A DNA stretch of 64,000 nt from Thermoactinospora rubra (GTDB lineage Bacteria > Actinomycetota > Actinomycetes > Streptosporangiales > Streptosporangiaceae): NCBI RefSeq assembly GCF_002093975.1, contig NZ_KZ084324.1:129606-193605 (forward strand), in the 5' to 3' direction. The notes beneath the pieces were generated by a model. It was not told the origin of the DNA and did no database searches. It was given only the letters and a program-made list of their open reading frames with translations. This document shows, piece by piece, positions 40,287-47,791 of this stretch. Position 1 is the first letter of the stretch. Each line of letters opens with the position of its first letter. A program made the translations under genes and the position numbers.

Positions 40287-41189
40287 ATGACCGAGATGAA
40301 GGCCGCGGCGTTCGCCGAGTACGGCCCGCCCGAAGTGCTGAAGATCCACACGTTGCCCGCTCCCGAGGCGGGTCCCGGCCAGGTCCGCGTCCGGGTGAAG
40401 GCGGCCGGCGTGCAGCCGTACGACGCCGCCGTGCGGGCCGGCTGGATACCGCCCGGCGTGACGGGCGGGCTGCCCCGCATCCCCGGCAACGAGTTCGCCG
40501 GCGTGGTCGACCAGTCCGACACCCTCCCGGTGGGCACCGAGGTGCTGGGCTTCACACAGTTGGGCGCGTATGCCGAGTATGTGGTGGTGGACACGGGCCA
40601 GGTGACCCCCAAGCCGCCGGGCCTGCCGTGGGAGGTGGCGGGCGGGCTGACCGCGGGCGTGCAGACGGCCGAGATCGCGCTGGACAACCTCGGCGTGGGC
40701 GAGGGCGACACGCTGCTGGTCCACGCCGCGGCCGGATCCGTGGGCACGGCCGCCGTCCAGATCGCCCGCATGCGCGGGGCCAGGGTGATCGGCACCGCCC
40801 GCCCGGAGAACCACGACTATCTGCGCTCGCTGGGCGCGATCCCGGTGGAGTACGGCGACGGCCTGCTGGAGCGGGTCCGGCGGCTGGGCCCGGTGACGGC
40901 CGTGCTCGACGGGGCCGGGGGCGAGGCGCTGAAGGTCTCGCTGGACCTGGTCGAGGACCGCTCGCGCATCCTCACGCTCGTGGAGCACGGCCAGGCCGAG
41001 GCGCTGGGCGTCAGGGTGACCAGGGGCGAGCGGAGCGCCGAGCGGCTGGCCCGCTACGCGGCCCTGGTCGCCGGGGGAGAGATGGTCTTCCCGGTACGGC
41101 GGAGCTACCCGCTGGAGCGGGCGGCCGACGCGCACCGCGAGATCGAGGCCCGGCACGGGCGAGGGAAGATCGTCATCGTCGTGGCGTGA
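40287..41189 (+). CDS. NADPH-dependent quinone oxidoreductase (zinc-free MDR family)
   Basis: Medium-chain dehydrogenase/reductase of 300 residues without the zinc ligands. It shows the catalytic-domain start MKAAAFAEYGPPEVLKIHTLPAPEAGPGQVRVRVKAAGVQPYD, NEFAGVV, and the NADPH fold LLVHAAAGSVGTAAVQIARMRGARVIGTA (AAxGxVG type), then LDGAGGEAL. Such enzymes reduce quinones and enones. A SoxR box directly precedes the gene, so it is very likely induced by redox-cycling compounds, matching SoxR targets in Streptomyces. The rhodanese gene follows 64 bases downstream. Confidence 0.92.
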   Translation: MTEMKAAAFAEYGPPEVLKIHTLPAPEAGPGQVRVRVKAAGVQPYDAAVRAGWIPPGVTGGLPRIPGNEFAGVVDQSDTLPVGTEVLGFTQLGAYAEYVVVDTGQVTPKPPGLPWEVAGGLTAGVQTAEIALDNLGVGEGDTLLVHAAAGSVGTAAVQIARMRGARVIGTARPENHDYLRSLGAIPVEYGDGLLERVRRLGPVTAVLDGAGGEALKVSLDLVEDRSRILTLVEHGQAEALGVRVTRGERSAERLARYAALVAGGEMVFPVRRSYPLERAADAHREIEARHGRGKIVIVVA

Positions 41190-41253
41190 TGTTGTCGGTC
41201 ATGGGCGTTCACGCCACTGGCAGGGGCGCGGCGGGGATCGGCACGATGGCCGC

Positions 41254-41769
41254 ATGACGCAGACCTCCGCCGTGACCTCCGCCGTGACCTCCGCCGTGAC
41301 CTCCGCCGTGACCTCCGCCGTGACCGCCGTCCCCGCAGCCGACAACGCCGCCGCCGTCGCGCACTTCGCCGGCCGCCTGGCGTACGAGACCGACGTGTCC
41401 GACGTCGCCGCCGACCTGGCCGCAGGCGTGCCGGGCATCGTGGTGATCGACTCGCGCAGCAAGGAGAGCTGGGACCAGGGCCACATCCAGGGCGCGGTCC
41501 ACCTGCCGACGCGCGAGATCGCCGAGCGCGCGGAGGGCCTGATCCCCAAGGACGTCACGGTGGTGACCTACTGCTGGGGCCCGGGCTGCAACGGCGCGAC
41601 GCGCGCCGCGCTGGAGTTCGCCAGGCTGGGCTACCGCGTGAAGGAGATGATCGGCGGCTTCGAGTACTGGGCCCGCGAGGGCTTCCCGATCGAGACCGCG
41701 GGCGGCGTCTCCCGCCGGGCGATCGACCCGCTGACCGCGCCCGTCTCCGGCATCGCCTGCGCCTGCTGA
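41254..41769 (+). CDS. Rhodanese-like domain protein
   Basis: Single-domain sulfurtransferase-like protein of 171 residues: PGIVVIDSRSKESWDQGHIQGAVHLPTREIAER (CH2A region) and the active loop TYCWGPGCNGATRAALEFARLGYRV with catalytic Cys in CWGPGC; GGFEYWAREGFP ends the fold. The first 25 residues are VTSA repeats encoded by five exact 12-bp units and are probably disordered. The C-terminus ends in GIACAC, a possible second thiol site. The start is ATG 41254, but the GTG within each repeat could also serve. A terminator follows at 41786. Confidence 0.88.
   Translation: MTQTSAVTSAVTSAVTSAVTSAVTAVPAADNAAAVAHFAGRLAYETDVSDVAADLAAGVPGIVVIDSRSKESWDQGHIQGAVHLPTREIAERAEGLIPKDVTVVTYCWGPGCNGATRAALEFARLGYRVKEMIGGFEYWAREGFPIETAGGVSRRAIDPLTAPVSGIACAC
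41263..41322 (+). repeat. Five tandem 12-bp repeats ACCTCCGCCGTG inside the rhodanese gene
   Basis: Five identical, uninterrupted units (41263-41274 through 41311-41322) encode the residues Thr-Ser-Ala-Val. Each unit contains an in-frame GTG. Copy-number change by slippage would keep the frame and only change the length of the N-terminal tail. Confidence 0.95.
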
Positions 41770-41785
41770 CGGTCCGCGCGTCTGG

Positions 41786-41820
41786 CGCCCCCGACTGGAC
41801 CCACCGGTCGGGGGCGATCT
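41786..41820. terminator. Bidirectional intrinsic terminator
   Basis: CGCCCCCGAC (41786-41795) pairs exactly with GTCGGGGGCG (41807-41816) over an 11-base loop, followed by ATCTTTTCC, a short T-tract. It lies between the convergent rhodanese and CGNR genes. Confidence 0.85.
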
Positions 41821-41844
41821 TTTCCTACCCCCGTCCGACTTCGA

Positions 41845-42360
41845 TCAATCCGCGTTCGCGACCTCGCGGTGCCGCTGGTTGAATCGCCCCACTTTGGCGC
41901 GGTTCCCGCAGAGCTCCATCGAGCACCACCGGCGGCTGCCGTTCTTGCTGACGTCGAGGAACCACAGCACGCACCCGGGGTTGGCGCACTTGCGCACCCG
42001 CTCGCCCCGCTCGGCGACCAGCCGTACGAAATCGGCGGCCACGACCCAGGCCGCGTGCCAGTCCGGGTCGTCGACGATCACCTCCTCGTACGGCGCGCCG
42101 TCACGCAACCGCGGACGCGTCGCACCATGGTCGAGGACGGCGTCGAGCTCCGCGGTGTCCCCCTGCAACGCGCGCCGGAGAGCGGCACGGGCGGTGGCGA
42201 GGCGCTCGCCCACGCCCTCCCCGCCGGGCAGCCCGGCGGCGGCCAGCCACTCCTCCAGCGCGCCGGGCGCGTCGAAGTAGTCGACCCATGCGCCGTGGTC
42301 GATCCACAGGGTGTTGACGAGGTCCAGGGGGAGCGGCTCGCCCACCAGCGGTCTCTTCAC
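41845..42360 (-). CDS. CGNR zinc finger domain transcriptional regulator
   Basis: Protein of 171 residues: N-terminal ABATE-like stress-response part (GEPLPLDLVNTLWIDHGAWVDYFDAPGALEEWLAAAGL) and the C-terminal CGNR zinc finger CANPGCVLWFLDVSKNGSRRWCSMELCGNRAKV with four cysteines (given as one motif family, residues about 124-156). Such proteins are putative DNA-binding regulators. The start is GTG 42360. It is divergent from the alpha/beta hydrolase across 94 bases with an inverted repeat, so the hydrolase is its likely target. Confidence 0.88.
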   Translation of the reverse strand: MKRPLVGEPLPLDLVNTLWIDHGAWVDYFDAPGALEEWLAAAGLPGGEGVGERLATARAALRRALQGDTAELDAVLDHGATRPRLRDGAPYEEVIVDDPDWHAAWVVAADFVRLVAERGERVRKCANPGCVLWFLDVSKNGSRRWCSMELCGNRAKVGRFNQRHREVANAD

Positions 42361-42421
42361 GCCTTCAGTCTAACCCCTCAAACCGGCTTGACCGGTTAGC
42401 ATCGTCGCGTTATGGTGCCGC

Positions 42422-42451
42422 TTAACCAGTAATCAACATTTAGGTGGTTAA
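42422..42451. promoter_or_regulatory. Inverted repeat TTAACCA-N16-TGGTTAA, candidate CGNR-regulator operator
   Basis: Exact 7-bp arms (42422-42428, 42445-42451) lie just upstream of the hydrolase ATG. Related half-sites ACCGGTTAGC occur at about 42394-42403. It is a plausible site for the CGNR protein, which is otherwise without known operators. Confidence 0.45.
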
Positions 42452-42454
42452 TAG

Positions 42455-43309
42455 ATGTTGCACCGCACCGCCCACATCGACGGAATCAAGGTCTTCTACC
42501 GGGAGGCCGGCGACCCCTCCAGGCCCACGCTGGTCCTCCTGCACGGCTTCCCGACCTCCTCCATCGTCTACCGGACCCTGATGGAGGAGCTGGCCGACGA
42601 GTTCCACCTGATCGCGCCCGACTACCCCGGCTTCGGGCTCAGCGACGCGCCTCCGGCCGACGAGTGGGACTACACGTTCGACCACCTCGCCGACGTCGTC
42701 GACCAGCTGCTGGGCCGCCTCGGGCTCACCCGGTACGCGATCTACGTGCACGACTACGGCGCGCCGGTCGGCTTCCGGCTCGCGCTGCGGCACCCCGAGC
42801 GCATCACCGGCATCGTCACGCAGAACGGCAACGCCTACGAGGAGGGCCTGACCCCGTTCTGGGAGCCGATCAGGAAGTACTGGGCCGACCCGTCCAAGGA
42901 GAACGGCGACGCCCTGCGCGGCCTGCTGACCAGGGAGGCCACCCACTGGCAGTACACCCACGGGGTGCCCGACCCCGAGCTGGTCGACCCGGCGCCGGAG
43001 CTGCACGACCAGGCGCTGCTCGACCGGCCGGGCAACCAGGAGGTCCAGCTGGCCCTGTTCCTCGACTACGGCACCAACCCGCCCCAGTACCCGCGCTGGC
43101 AGGAGTACCTGCGCACCCACCAGCCGCCGGTGCTGGCGGCGTGGGGGAAGGGCGATGAGATCTTCGGCCCCGACGGCGCCCGCGCCTTCGCCAAGGACGT
43201 CAGGGACGCCCGCGTCCACCTGCTGGAGGCCGGGCACTTCCCGCTCACCACCCGGCTGGAGGAAAGCGCCGCCCTGATCCGCGACTTCCTGCGCGGCCTG
43301 CCGAGGTGA
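42455..43309 (+). CDS. Alpha/beta hydrolase (epoxide hydrolase / haloalkane dehalogenase-like)
   Basis: Hydrolase of 284 residues. LVLLHGFPTSSIVYRTLM gives the oxyanion HGFP motif, IAPDYPGFGLSD follows, and the nucleophile elbow VHDYGAPVGFRLAL uses Asp (HDYG) as in epoxide hydrolases and dehalogenases rather than Ser. The terminal His is in LEAGHFPLTTRLEE. The ATG at 42455 follows TTAGGTGG. A small membrane-protein gene overlaps its stop by four bases. It is probably regulated by the divergent CGNR gene. Confidence 0.9.
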   Translation: MLHRTAHIDGIKVFYREAGDPSRPTLVLLHGFPTSSIVYRTLMEELADEFHLIAPDYPGFGLSDAPPADEWDYTFDHLADVVDQLLGRLGLTRYAIYVHDYGAPVGFRLALRHPERITGIVTQNGNAYEEGLTPFWEPIRKYWADPSKENGDALRGLLTREATHWQYTHGVPDPELVDPAPELHDQALLDRPGNQEVQLALFLDYGTNPPQYPRWQEYLRTHQPPVLAAWGKGDEIFGPDGARAFAKDVRDARVHLLEAGHFPLTTRLEESAALIRDFLRGLPR

Positions 43310-43527
43310 CCATGGTCTCGCGTGCACCCGAGCGGCCGGGGATACGGTCCGCCCTGCTCACCACGGCGGCGGCGTCGGCGGGCCTGCTCCTGCTGGCCGT
43401 GGTCACCTCCACGATCGACCTGCGGATCTTCGCACTGCCGTTCGCGGCCAGCGCGGTCGTCGTCCTCGGCGGGCTGGTGCTGGGCAGGGTGCTCAAGACG
43501 CACCCCTATCCGGCCTACTGGCGCTGA
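43306..43527 (+). CDS. Small two-TM hypothetical membrane protein
   Basis: Protein of 73 residues with two hydrophobic helices (about 15-34, ALLTTAAASAGLLLLAVVTS and about 40-61, IFALPFAASAVVVLGGLVLG) and a short basic C-terminus ending THPYPAYWR. The GTG at 43306 overlaps the hydrolase stop (GTGA); an ATG at 43312 is an alternative. Coupling suggests cotranscription with the hydrolase. No family recognised. Thirteen bases overlap the convergent phosphotransferase gene. Confidence 0.65.
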   Translation: MTMVSRAPERPGIRSALLTTAAASAGLLLLAVVTSTIDLRIFALPFAASAVVVLGGLVLGRVLKTHPYPAYWR

Positions 43528-44420
43528 AGCAGCGCCTCCGCCAGGGCGAGCTCGACCTCGTTGAGGTCCTGCTCGTCCTCGATGTCCCACAGCATGTTCT
43601 GCAGGACCCGGCCGAGGGTCCAGCCCAGCGCGCGGCGCCGGTCCAGGGCCAGCATCTCGGTGAGCCGGTCGAACCGCCTGAGCCCGTCCGCGACCGACAC
43701 CCAGCGGTTGCGCAGCGCGGGCAGCAGCTCGAAGCCCGGATCGCCGGCCAGCGGCTTGGGGTCGATGGCCAGCCACGGCTCCCGCTCGGCGGCCAGCACG
43801 TTGTCGAAGTGCAGGTCCCAGTGCAGCAGCCGGTCGCCGGGCTCGCCGGCGAGCTCCCGTACGGCTCCCGCGCAGCGGTCCAGCCACCTGGCCTCCTCCG
43901 GCCCGACCTGCCGCATCGCGCCGGGCACCCGCTCCAGCATGTCGCGGGCGATGTCGCCCAGCCGGCGCATGCCCTCCGGCGCCGGGTGGGCGACCAGGCG
44001 GGCCAGCAGCCCGCCCAGGATCTCCAGCGCCTCGCCGATGTCGGGGTGGGTCTCCAGCGAGCGGCCGCCGTCGAGGCGTTCGAGCAGCAGGGCGTTGGCC
44101 TCGTGGCGGCTGGAGCCCGGCACGGTGGCCTCGTCCAGCAGCCGCACGATGCCGTCGCCGTCCCAGGCGCGCAGGCCGGGCGCCTCGGTGGCGTGCTCCT
44201 CGGTCAGGGGCTGGAGCTTCAGGACGGCCGGGCTGCCGTCGCCGCGCCGTACCGGAAGGACCAGGGAGACCACGCCGTGCATGGGCGGCCCGTCCAGGCG
44301 CAGGTCCCAATCGTCGACGAACCGCTCCACCAGGCCGGGGAGCACGGCGGTCCACTCGGGGCCGGAGTCGTCGGCGTGGCGGCGGTGGTACTCCGCCAGC
44401 TTGGGCGGGATCTCGATCAT
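43515..44420 (-). CDS. Aminoglycoside/hydroxyurea antibiotic resistance kinase (APH(6)-like)
   Basis: Kinase-fold phosphotransferase of 301 residues of the APH(6)/hydroxyurea group. The N-terminus is IPPKLAEYHRRHADDSGPEW, the ATP-binding lysine lies in AVLKLQPLTEEHATEAPGLRAWDGDGIVRLLD, and the catalytic loop is RLLHWDLHFDNVLAAEREPWLAIDPKPLAGDPGFELLPALRNRW, which is diagnostic of streptomycin 6-phosphotransferases. The ATG at 44420 overlaps the menB stop (TGATG), so both are cotranscribed. Whether it confers resistance is unknown; many such genes in actinomycetes are cryptic. Confidence 0.88.
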   Translation of the reverse strand: MIEIPPKLAEYHRRHADDSGPEWTAVLPGLVERFVDDWDLRLDGPPMHGVVSLVLPVRRGDGSPAVLKLQPLTEEHATEAPGLRAWDGDGIVRLLDEATVPGSSRHEANALLLERLDGGRSLETHPDIGEALEILGGLLARLVAHPAPEGMRRLGDIARDMLERVPGAMRQVGPEEARWLDRCAGAVRELAGEPGDRLLHWDLHFDNVLAAEREPWLAIDPKPLAGDPGFELLPALRNRWVSVADGLRRFDRLTEMLALDRRRALGWTLGRVLQNMLWDIEDEQDLNEVELALAEALLQRQ

Positions 44421-45298
44421 CAGAAGTGCCAGGGGAAGCGGGACCAGTCGGGCTCGCGCTTGTCCAGGAACGAGTCGCGGCCCTCGGCGGCCTCGTCGGT
44501 CATGTAGGCGAGCCGGGTGGCCTCGCCGGCGAACACCTGCTGCCCCACGAGCCCGTCGTCGACGAGGTTGAAGGCGAACTTCAGCATCCGCTGGGCCGTG
44601 GGCGACTTGCCGTTCACCTTGCGCGCCCACTCCAGCGCGGTGGCCTCCAGCTCGGCGTGCGGCACCACCGCGTTGACCATGCCCATGCGGTGGGCCTCCT
44701 CGGCGGTGTAGGTCTCGCCGAGGAAGAAGATCTCGCGGGCGAACTTCTGCCCGACCTGGCGGGCCAGGTAGGCCGAGCCGAAGCCGCCGTCGAAGGAGGC
44801 CACGTCGGCGTCGGTCTGCTTGAAGCGGGCGTGCTCGCGCGAGGCCAGGGTCAGGTCGCACACCACGTGCAGGCTGTGCCCGCCGCCCGCGGCCCAGCCG
44901 GGGACGACGCAGATGACGACCTTGGGCATGAAGCGGATGAGCCGCTGCACCTCCAGGATGTGCAGCCGTCCGGTGGCCGCCGTGCCGTCGGCGTACTGGT
45001 AGCCGTCCTTGCCGCGGATCCGCTGGTCGCCCCCCGAGCAGAAGGCCCATCCGCCGTCCTTGGGCGAGGGGCCGTTGCCGGTCAGCAGCACGCACCCGAC
45101 GTCGGTCTGCTGCCTGGCGTGGTCGAGCGCGCGGTAGAGCTCGTCCACGGTCTGCGGCCGGAAGGCGTTGCGCACCTCGGGCCGGTTGAACGCGACGCGG
45201 ACCGTCCCCTGGTCGACGGCCCGGTGGTAGGTGATGTCGGTGAAGTCGAAGCCCTCGACTTCCTTCCAGGCCTTGGGGTCGAACAGCTCGGAGACCAT
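44420..45298 (-). CDS. menB: 1,4-dihydroxy-2-naphthoyl-CoA synthase
   Basis: Crotonase-fold enzyme of 292 residues that closes the second ring in menaquinone synthesis. Diagnostic pieces are DITYHRAVDQGTVRVAFNRPEVRNAFRPQTVDELYRAL, CSGGDQRIRGKDGYQYADG, VPGWAAGGGHSLHVVCDLTLAS (oxyanion loop), QTDADVASFDGGFGSAYLARQVG and the C-terminal GRDSFLDKREPDWSRFPWHF tail specific to MenB. No other men gene is adjacent. It is coupled to the APH(6)-like gene downstream by a one-base overlap. Confidence 0.95.
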   Translation of the reverse strand: MVSELFDPKAWKEVEGFDFTDITYHRAVDQGTVRVAFNRPEVRNAFRPQTVDELYRALDHARQQTDVGCVLLTGNGPSPKDGGWAFCSGGDQRIRGKDGYQYADGTAATGRLHILEVQRLIRFMPKVVICVVPGWAAGGGHSLHVVCDLTLASREHARFKQTDADVASFDGGFGSAYLARQVGQKFAREIFFLGETYTAEEAHRMGMVNAVVPHAELEATALEWARKVNGKSPTAQRMLKFAFNLVDDGLVGQQVFAGEATRLAYMTDEAAEGRDSFLDKREPDWSRFPWHF

Positions 45299-45308
45299 GA
45301 CGCCGAGC

Positions 45309-45824
45309 CTAACGGATCTGCTCCTCGGCCCAGGCGGCCCACTCCCGCTGCATGCGCGAGCTCCGCAGTCCCCACTCCAGCGCCAGCCTGCCGTACACCG
45401 CGAGGTCGTCGTCCTCGTTCCCCTCCAGGGTCCGCGCCAGCTCCTCCAGCCGTGCCACCTCGGCGGCGGCGAGCTCGGCCTGCCTGCGCAGGTAGGCGCG
45501 GGCCTGGCCGGGGTCGACCTGGCCGAGGAAGAACACCCGCAGCAGCATGTCGCTGCGGCGCACGTGGTTCGGCTCGACCTCGACGATCCAGCGGCGCAGC
45601 TCCGCGCGGCCCTCCTCGGTGATGGCGTACTCCTTGCGGCCGCGTGGCCCCTCCTCGGTGACCTGGATGAGGCCGTCGGCGGCGAGCTTGGCCAGCTCGC
45701 CGTAGACCTGGCTCTGGGTGGCGGGCCAGACGTTGGCCAGGGACATGTCGAACATCTTCAACAGGTCGTATCCGCTCGAAGGGGACTCGGCGAGGAGTCC
45801 GAGAACGGCGTGCCGGAGACTCAT
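45309..45824 (-). CDS. PadR family transcriptional regulator
   Basis: Regulator of 171 residues: MSLRHAVLGLLAESPSSGYDLLKMFDMSLANVWPATQSQVYGELAKLAADGLIQV is the PadR winged helix, with the wing ERG-type GPRGRKEYAITEEG, followed by the C-terminal PadR helical domain (VFFLGQVDPGQARAYLRRQAEL). The ATG at 45824 is used; upstream codons belong to the operator region. It is divergent from the carotenoid oxygenase gene, whose promoter carries ATGT/ACAT half-sites, so it probably represses that gene. Confidence 0.92.
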   Translation of the reverse strand: MSLRHAVLGLLAESPSSGYDLLKMFDMSLANVWPATQSQVYGELAKLAADGLIQVTEEGPRGRKEYAITEEGRAELRRWIVEVEPNHVRRSDMLLRVFFLGQVDPGQARAYLRRQAELAAAEVARLEELARTLEGNEDDDLAVYGRLALEWGLRSSRMQREWAAWAEEQIR

Positions 45825-45828
45825 ATTC

Positions 45829-45879
45829 CTATGTTGACATATCGACGATGGACCTTCTAGTTTTGACATGTCGGCATAG
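45829..45879. promoter_or_regulatory. PadR operator region with promoter (CTATGTTGACAT / ATGTCGGCATAG)
   Basis: CTATG-N2-GACAT (45829-45840) is matched by the inverted ATGTC-N2-CATAG (45868-45879). ATGT/ACAT half-sites are the known PadR recognition element. The same interval contains a likely -35 TTGACA (45834-45839) and -10 TCTAGT (45856-45861, 16-bp spacer) reading toward the carotenoid oxygenase, so the repressor would cover the promoter. Confidence 0.6.
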
Positions 45880-45891
45880 AAAGGTCGTGAC

Positions 45892-47163
45892 ATGAAAACC
45901 TACCTCGAGGGCTACCTGGCTCCCGTCCCCGACGAGATCGACGCGGTCGGCCTGCCCGTGGAAGGCACGCTCCCCGAGGAGCTGACCGGCCGCTATTTCC
46001 GCAACGGCCCCAACCCGCTACCCGGCCAGGACCCCGGCCACTGGTTCACCGGGCACGGCATGATCCATGGCGTACGGCTGCGCGACGGCCGCGCCGAGTG
46101 GTACCGCAACCGCTGGGTCAAGACCAAGCGGTTCCTCCACAACGCGCCCTTCGTCACCGACAAGGGCTTCGACCTGGCCGCCGTCCAGGCCAACACGCAC
46201 GTCATCCACCACGCGGACAAGATCCTCGCCCTCGTCGAGGTCGGCCTGCCGTACGAGATGACCCCCGAGCTGGACACCGTCGGGCCGTGCGACTTCGGCG
46301 GGCGGCTGACCACGGGCATGACCGCCCACCCCAAGGAGCTGGACGGGGAGCTGCACTTCTTCGGTTACGGCTTGGCCCCGCCGTACCTGACCTACCACCG
46401 GCTCGACGCCAAGGGCGAGCTCGTCGAGAGCCGTGAGGTGGAGGTCCCGGGGCCGACCATGATGCACGACTTCGCCGTCACCGAGAACCACGTGGTCTGG
46501 CTCGACCTGCCCGTGGTCTTCGACCTGGAGCGGGCCGGCACCGGCGGGATGCCGTTCGACTGGAGCGACTCCTACGGCGCCCGCATCGGCGTGATGGCCC
46601 GCGACGGGCGGGTGACGTGGTTCGACGTCGAGCCCGGCTACGTCTTCCACGTGGGCAACGCCCGGGAGGACGCCCAGGGGCGCGTCGTGCTCGACGCGAT
46701 GCGCTACAGCCGGGAGGCCTTCCAGGGCATCTGGCGGCACATCGGCGGCACGCCCGACCCCTCCCGGCACCTGAAGGGGGCGGTGCTGCACCGCTGGATC
46801 CTCGACCCGGCCACGGGCCGGGCGACCGAGCGGCAGCTGGACGACCGGCCGGTGGAGTTCCCCACCATCAACGACGACCGGACCGGCCGCGCCAACCGCT
46901 ACCTGTACGCGGTGTCGGAGGGCGAGGTGGTCAAGTACGACGTCGAGACCGGCGCATCCCAGGCCAGGCCCGTGGACGGGAACGCCGGGGAGGCGGTGTT
47001 CGTGCCCGCCGCCGGCGCCCGCGCGGAGGACGACGGCTGGCTGATGTCGATCGTGGACGACCGGCTGCTGGTCCACGAGGCCGCCGGCCTGGACCTGGTG
47101 GCCGCCGTACGGCTGCCGCGCCGGGTCCCGGCCGGCTTCCACGGTTCGTGGATCGCGGACTGA
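45892..47163 (+). CDS. Carotenoid oxygenase family protein (carotenoid/stilbene cleavage dioxygenase)
   Basis: Fe(II) dioxygenase of 423 residues with the RPE65 seven-bladed propeller fold. The metal-binding histidines are recognisable in GMTAHPKELDGE, TMMHDFAVTENH, GYVFHVGNARED and the final VPAGFHGSWIAD. The N-terminal GRYFRNGPNPLPGQDPGHWFTGHGMIHGVRL is typical. It cleaves a C=C bond in carotenoids, apocarotenoids or stilbene-like phenylpropanoids. The ATG at 45892 follows GAAAGG. PadR control fits phenolic (stilbene-type) substrates, because PadR senses phenolic acids; this is inference. Confidence 0.93.
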   Translation: MKTYLEGYLAPVPDEIDAVGLPVEGTLPEELTGRYFRNGPNPLPGQDPGHWFTGHGMIHGVRLRDGRAEWYRNRWVKTKRFLHNAPFVTDKGFDLAAVQANTHVIHHADKILALVEVGLPYEMTPELDTVGPCDFGGRLTTGMTAHPKELDGELHFFGYGLAPPYLTYHRLDAKGELVESREVEVPGPTMMHDFAVTENHVVWLDLPVVFDLERAGTGGMPFDWSDSYGARIGVMARDGRVTWFDVEPGYVFHVGNAREDAQGRVVLDAMRYSREAFQGIWRHIGGTPDPSRHLKGAVLHRWILDPATGRATERQLDDRPVEFPTINDDRTGRANRYLYAVSEGEVVKYDVETGASQARPVDGNAGEAVFVPAAGARAEDDGWLMSIVDDRLLVHEAAGLDLVAAVRLPRRVPAGFHGSWIAD

Positions 47164-47199
47164 GCGGGCTGAGCGGACTGGGCAGGCTGGGAAGCCGCC

Positions 47200-47535
47200 C
47201 TAGCTTCGCGCCTCGGCTCGCAGCTCCGCGAGCAGCTCCTCCTGGTCCACGAGCATGTCGGTGAGGATGCGGCGCGCGTCTGTCAGCAGGTGCGCGACGT
47301 CGGGGCTGGACAGTGAGTACACGACGCTGCCGCCCTCGCGCGTCGCGCTCACGATCCCCGCGCGCCGCAGCACCGCCAGTTGCTGAGACAGGCTCGACGC
47401 CTCGATGTCGATCTGCGCCAGGAGATCCCGGACCGGCAGTGGCCCCTTCTGCAACAGCTCCAGCACCTGGACGCGGGCCGGATGCCCGAGAGTTCGGAAG
47501 AAATCTGCCTTGGCCTGGTACAGCGGAACGGGCAT
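47200..47535 (-). CDS. ArsR family transcriptional regulator
   Basis: Winged-helix regulator of 111 residues: AKADFFRTLGHPARVQVLELLQKGPLPVRDLLAQIDIEASSLSQQLAVLRRAGIVSATREGGSVVYSLSSPDVAHLLTDARRIL is the full ArsR fold (residues about 8-92). No metal-binding cysteine pair (CxC) is present, so it is not a classic metal sensor. The ATG at 47535 is used. Palindromes lie just upstream toward the DUF3073 gene, and no target other than itself is obvious. Confidence 0.9.
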   Translation of the reverse strand: MPVPLYQAKADFFRTLGHPARVQVLELLQKGPLPVRDLLAQIDIEASSLSQQLAVLRRAGIVSATREGGSVVYSLSSPDVAHLLTDARRILTDMLVDQEELLAELRAEARS

Positions 47536-47555
47536 GCAATCAGTGTAATGTAGAC

Positions 47556-47575
47556 ACTTGCAGAATTCTTCAAGT
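47556..47575. promoter_or_regulatory. 20-bp near-perfect palindrome ACTTGCAGAATTCTTCAAGT, candidate ArsR operator
   Basis: The site has only one mismatched pair and lies 20 bases upstream of the ArsR start in the AT-rich gap before the DUF3073 gene. A second smaller repeat AGTGT-N7-ACACT (47542-47558) adjoins it. ArsR autoregulation is inferred. Confidence 0.5.
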
Positions 47576-47620
47576 CGTAACGGCGTTGGCTAAGATGACA
47601 GACGGGACGAGGGAGTAGCC

Positions 47621-47791
47621 ATGGGCCGAGGACGAGCCAAGGCGAAGCAGACGAAGGTCGCTCGCCAGCTGAAGTACAGCAGTCACGAACTGGACATCGA
47701 GCGCCTGCGCCGAGAGCTGGGCAGCTCCTCGTCCCGGGACGACGTTCCGCCCGCTACGTCGCACGAGCCGGAGTCCGAGCCCGCGCACTGA
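47621..47791 (+). CDS. DUF3073 domain-containing protein
   Basis: Very small basic protein of 56 residues beginning MGRGRAKAKQTKVARQLKYS, followed by SHELDIERLRRELGS and an acidic Ser/Pro-rich tail. The GRGRAKAKQTKVAR start is the hallmark of the actinobacterial DUF3073 family, of unknown function but abundant in cells. GGGAG lies 6 nt before the ATG and a -10-like TAAGAT is at 47591-47596. It was located by direct translation because it is below usual ORF length cut-offs. Its last 38 bases overlap the end of the convergent P450 gene. Confidence 0.9.
   Translation: MGRGRAKAKQTKVARQLKYSSHELDIERLRRELGSSSSRDDVPPATSHEPESEPAH

Noticed and set aside
47164..47199. Terminator between carotenoid oxygenase and ArsR genes
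   Set aside because: The 36-base gap contains GGGCTGAGCGG repeats but no stem of useful length.
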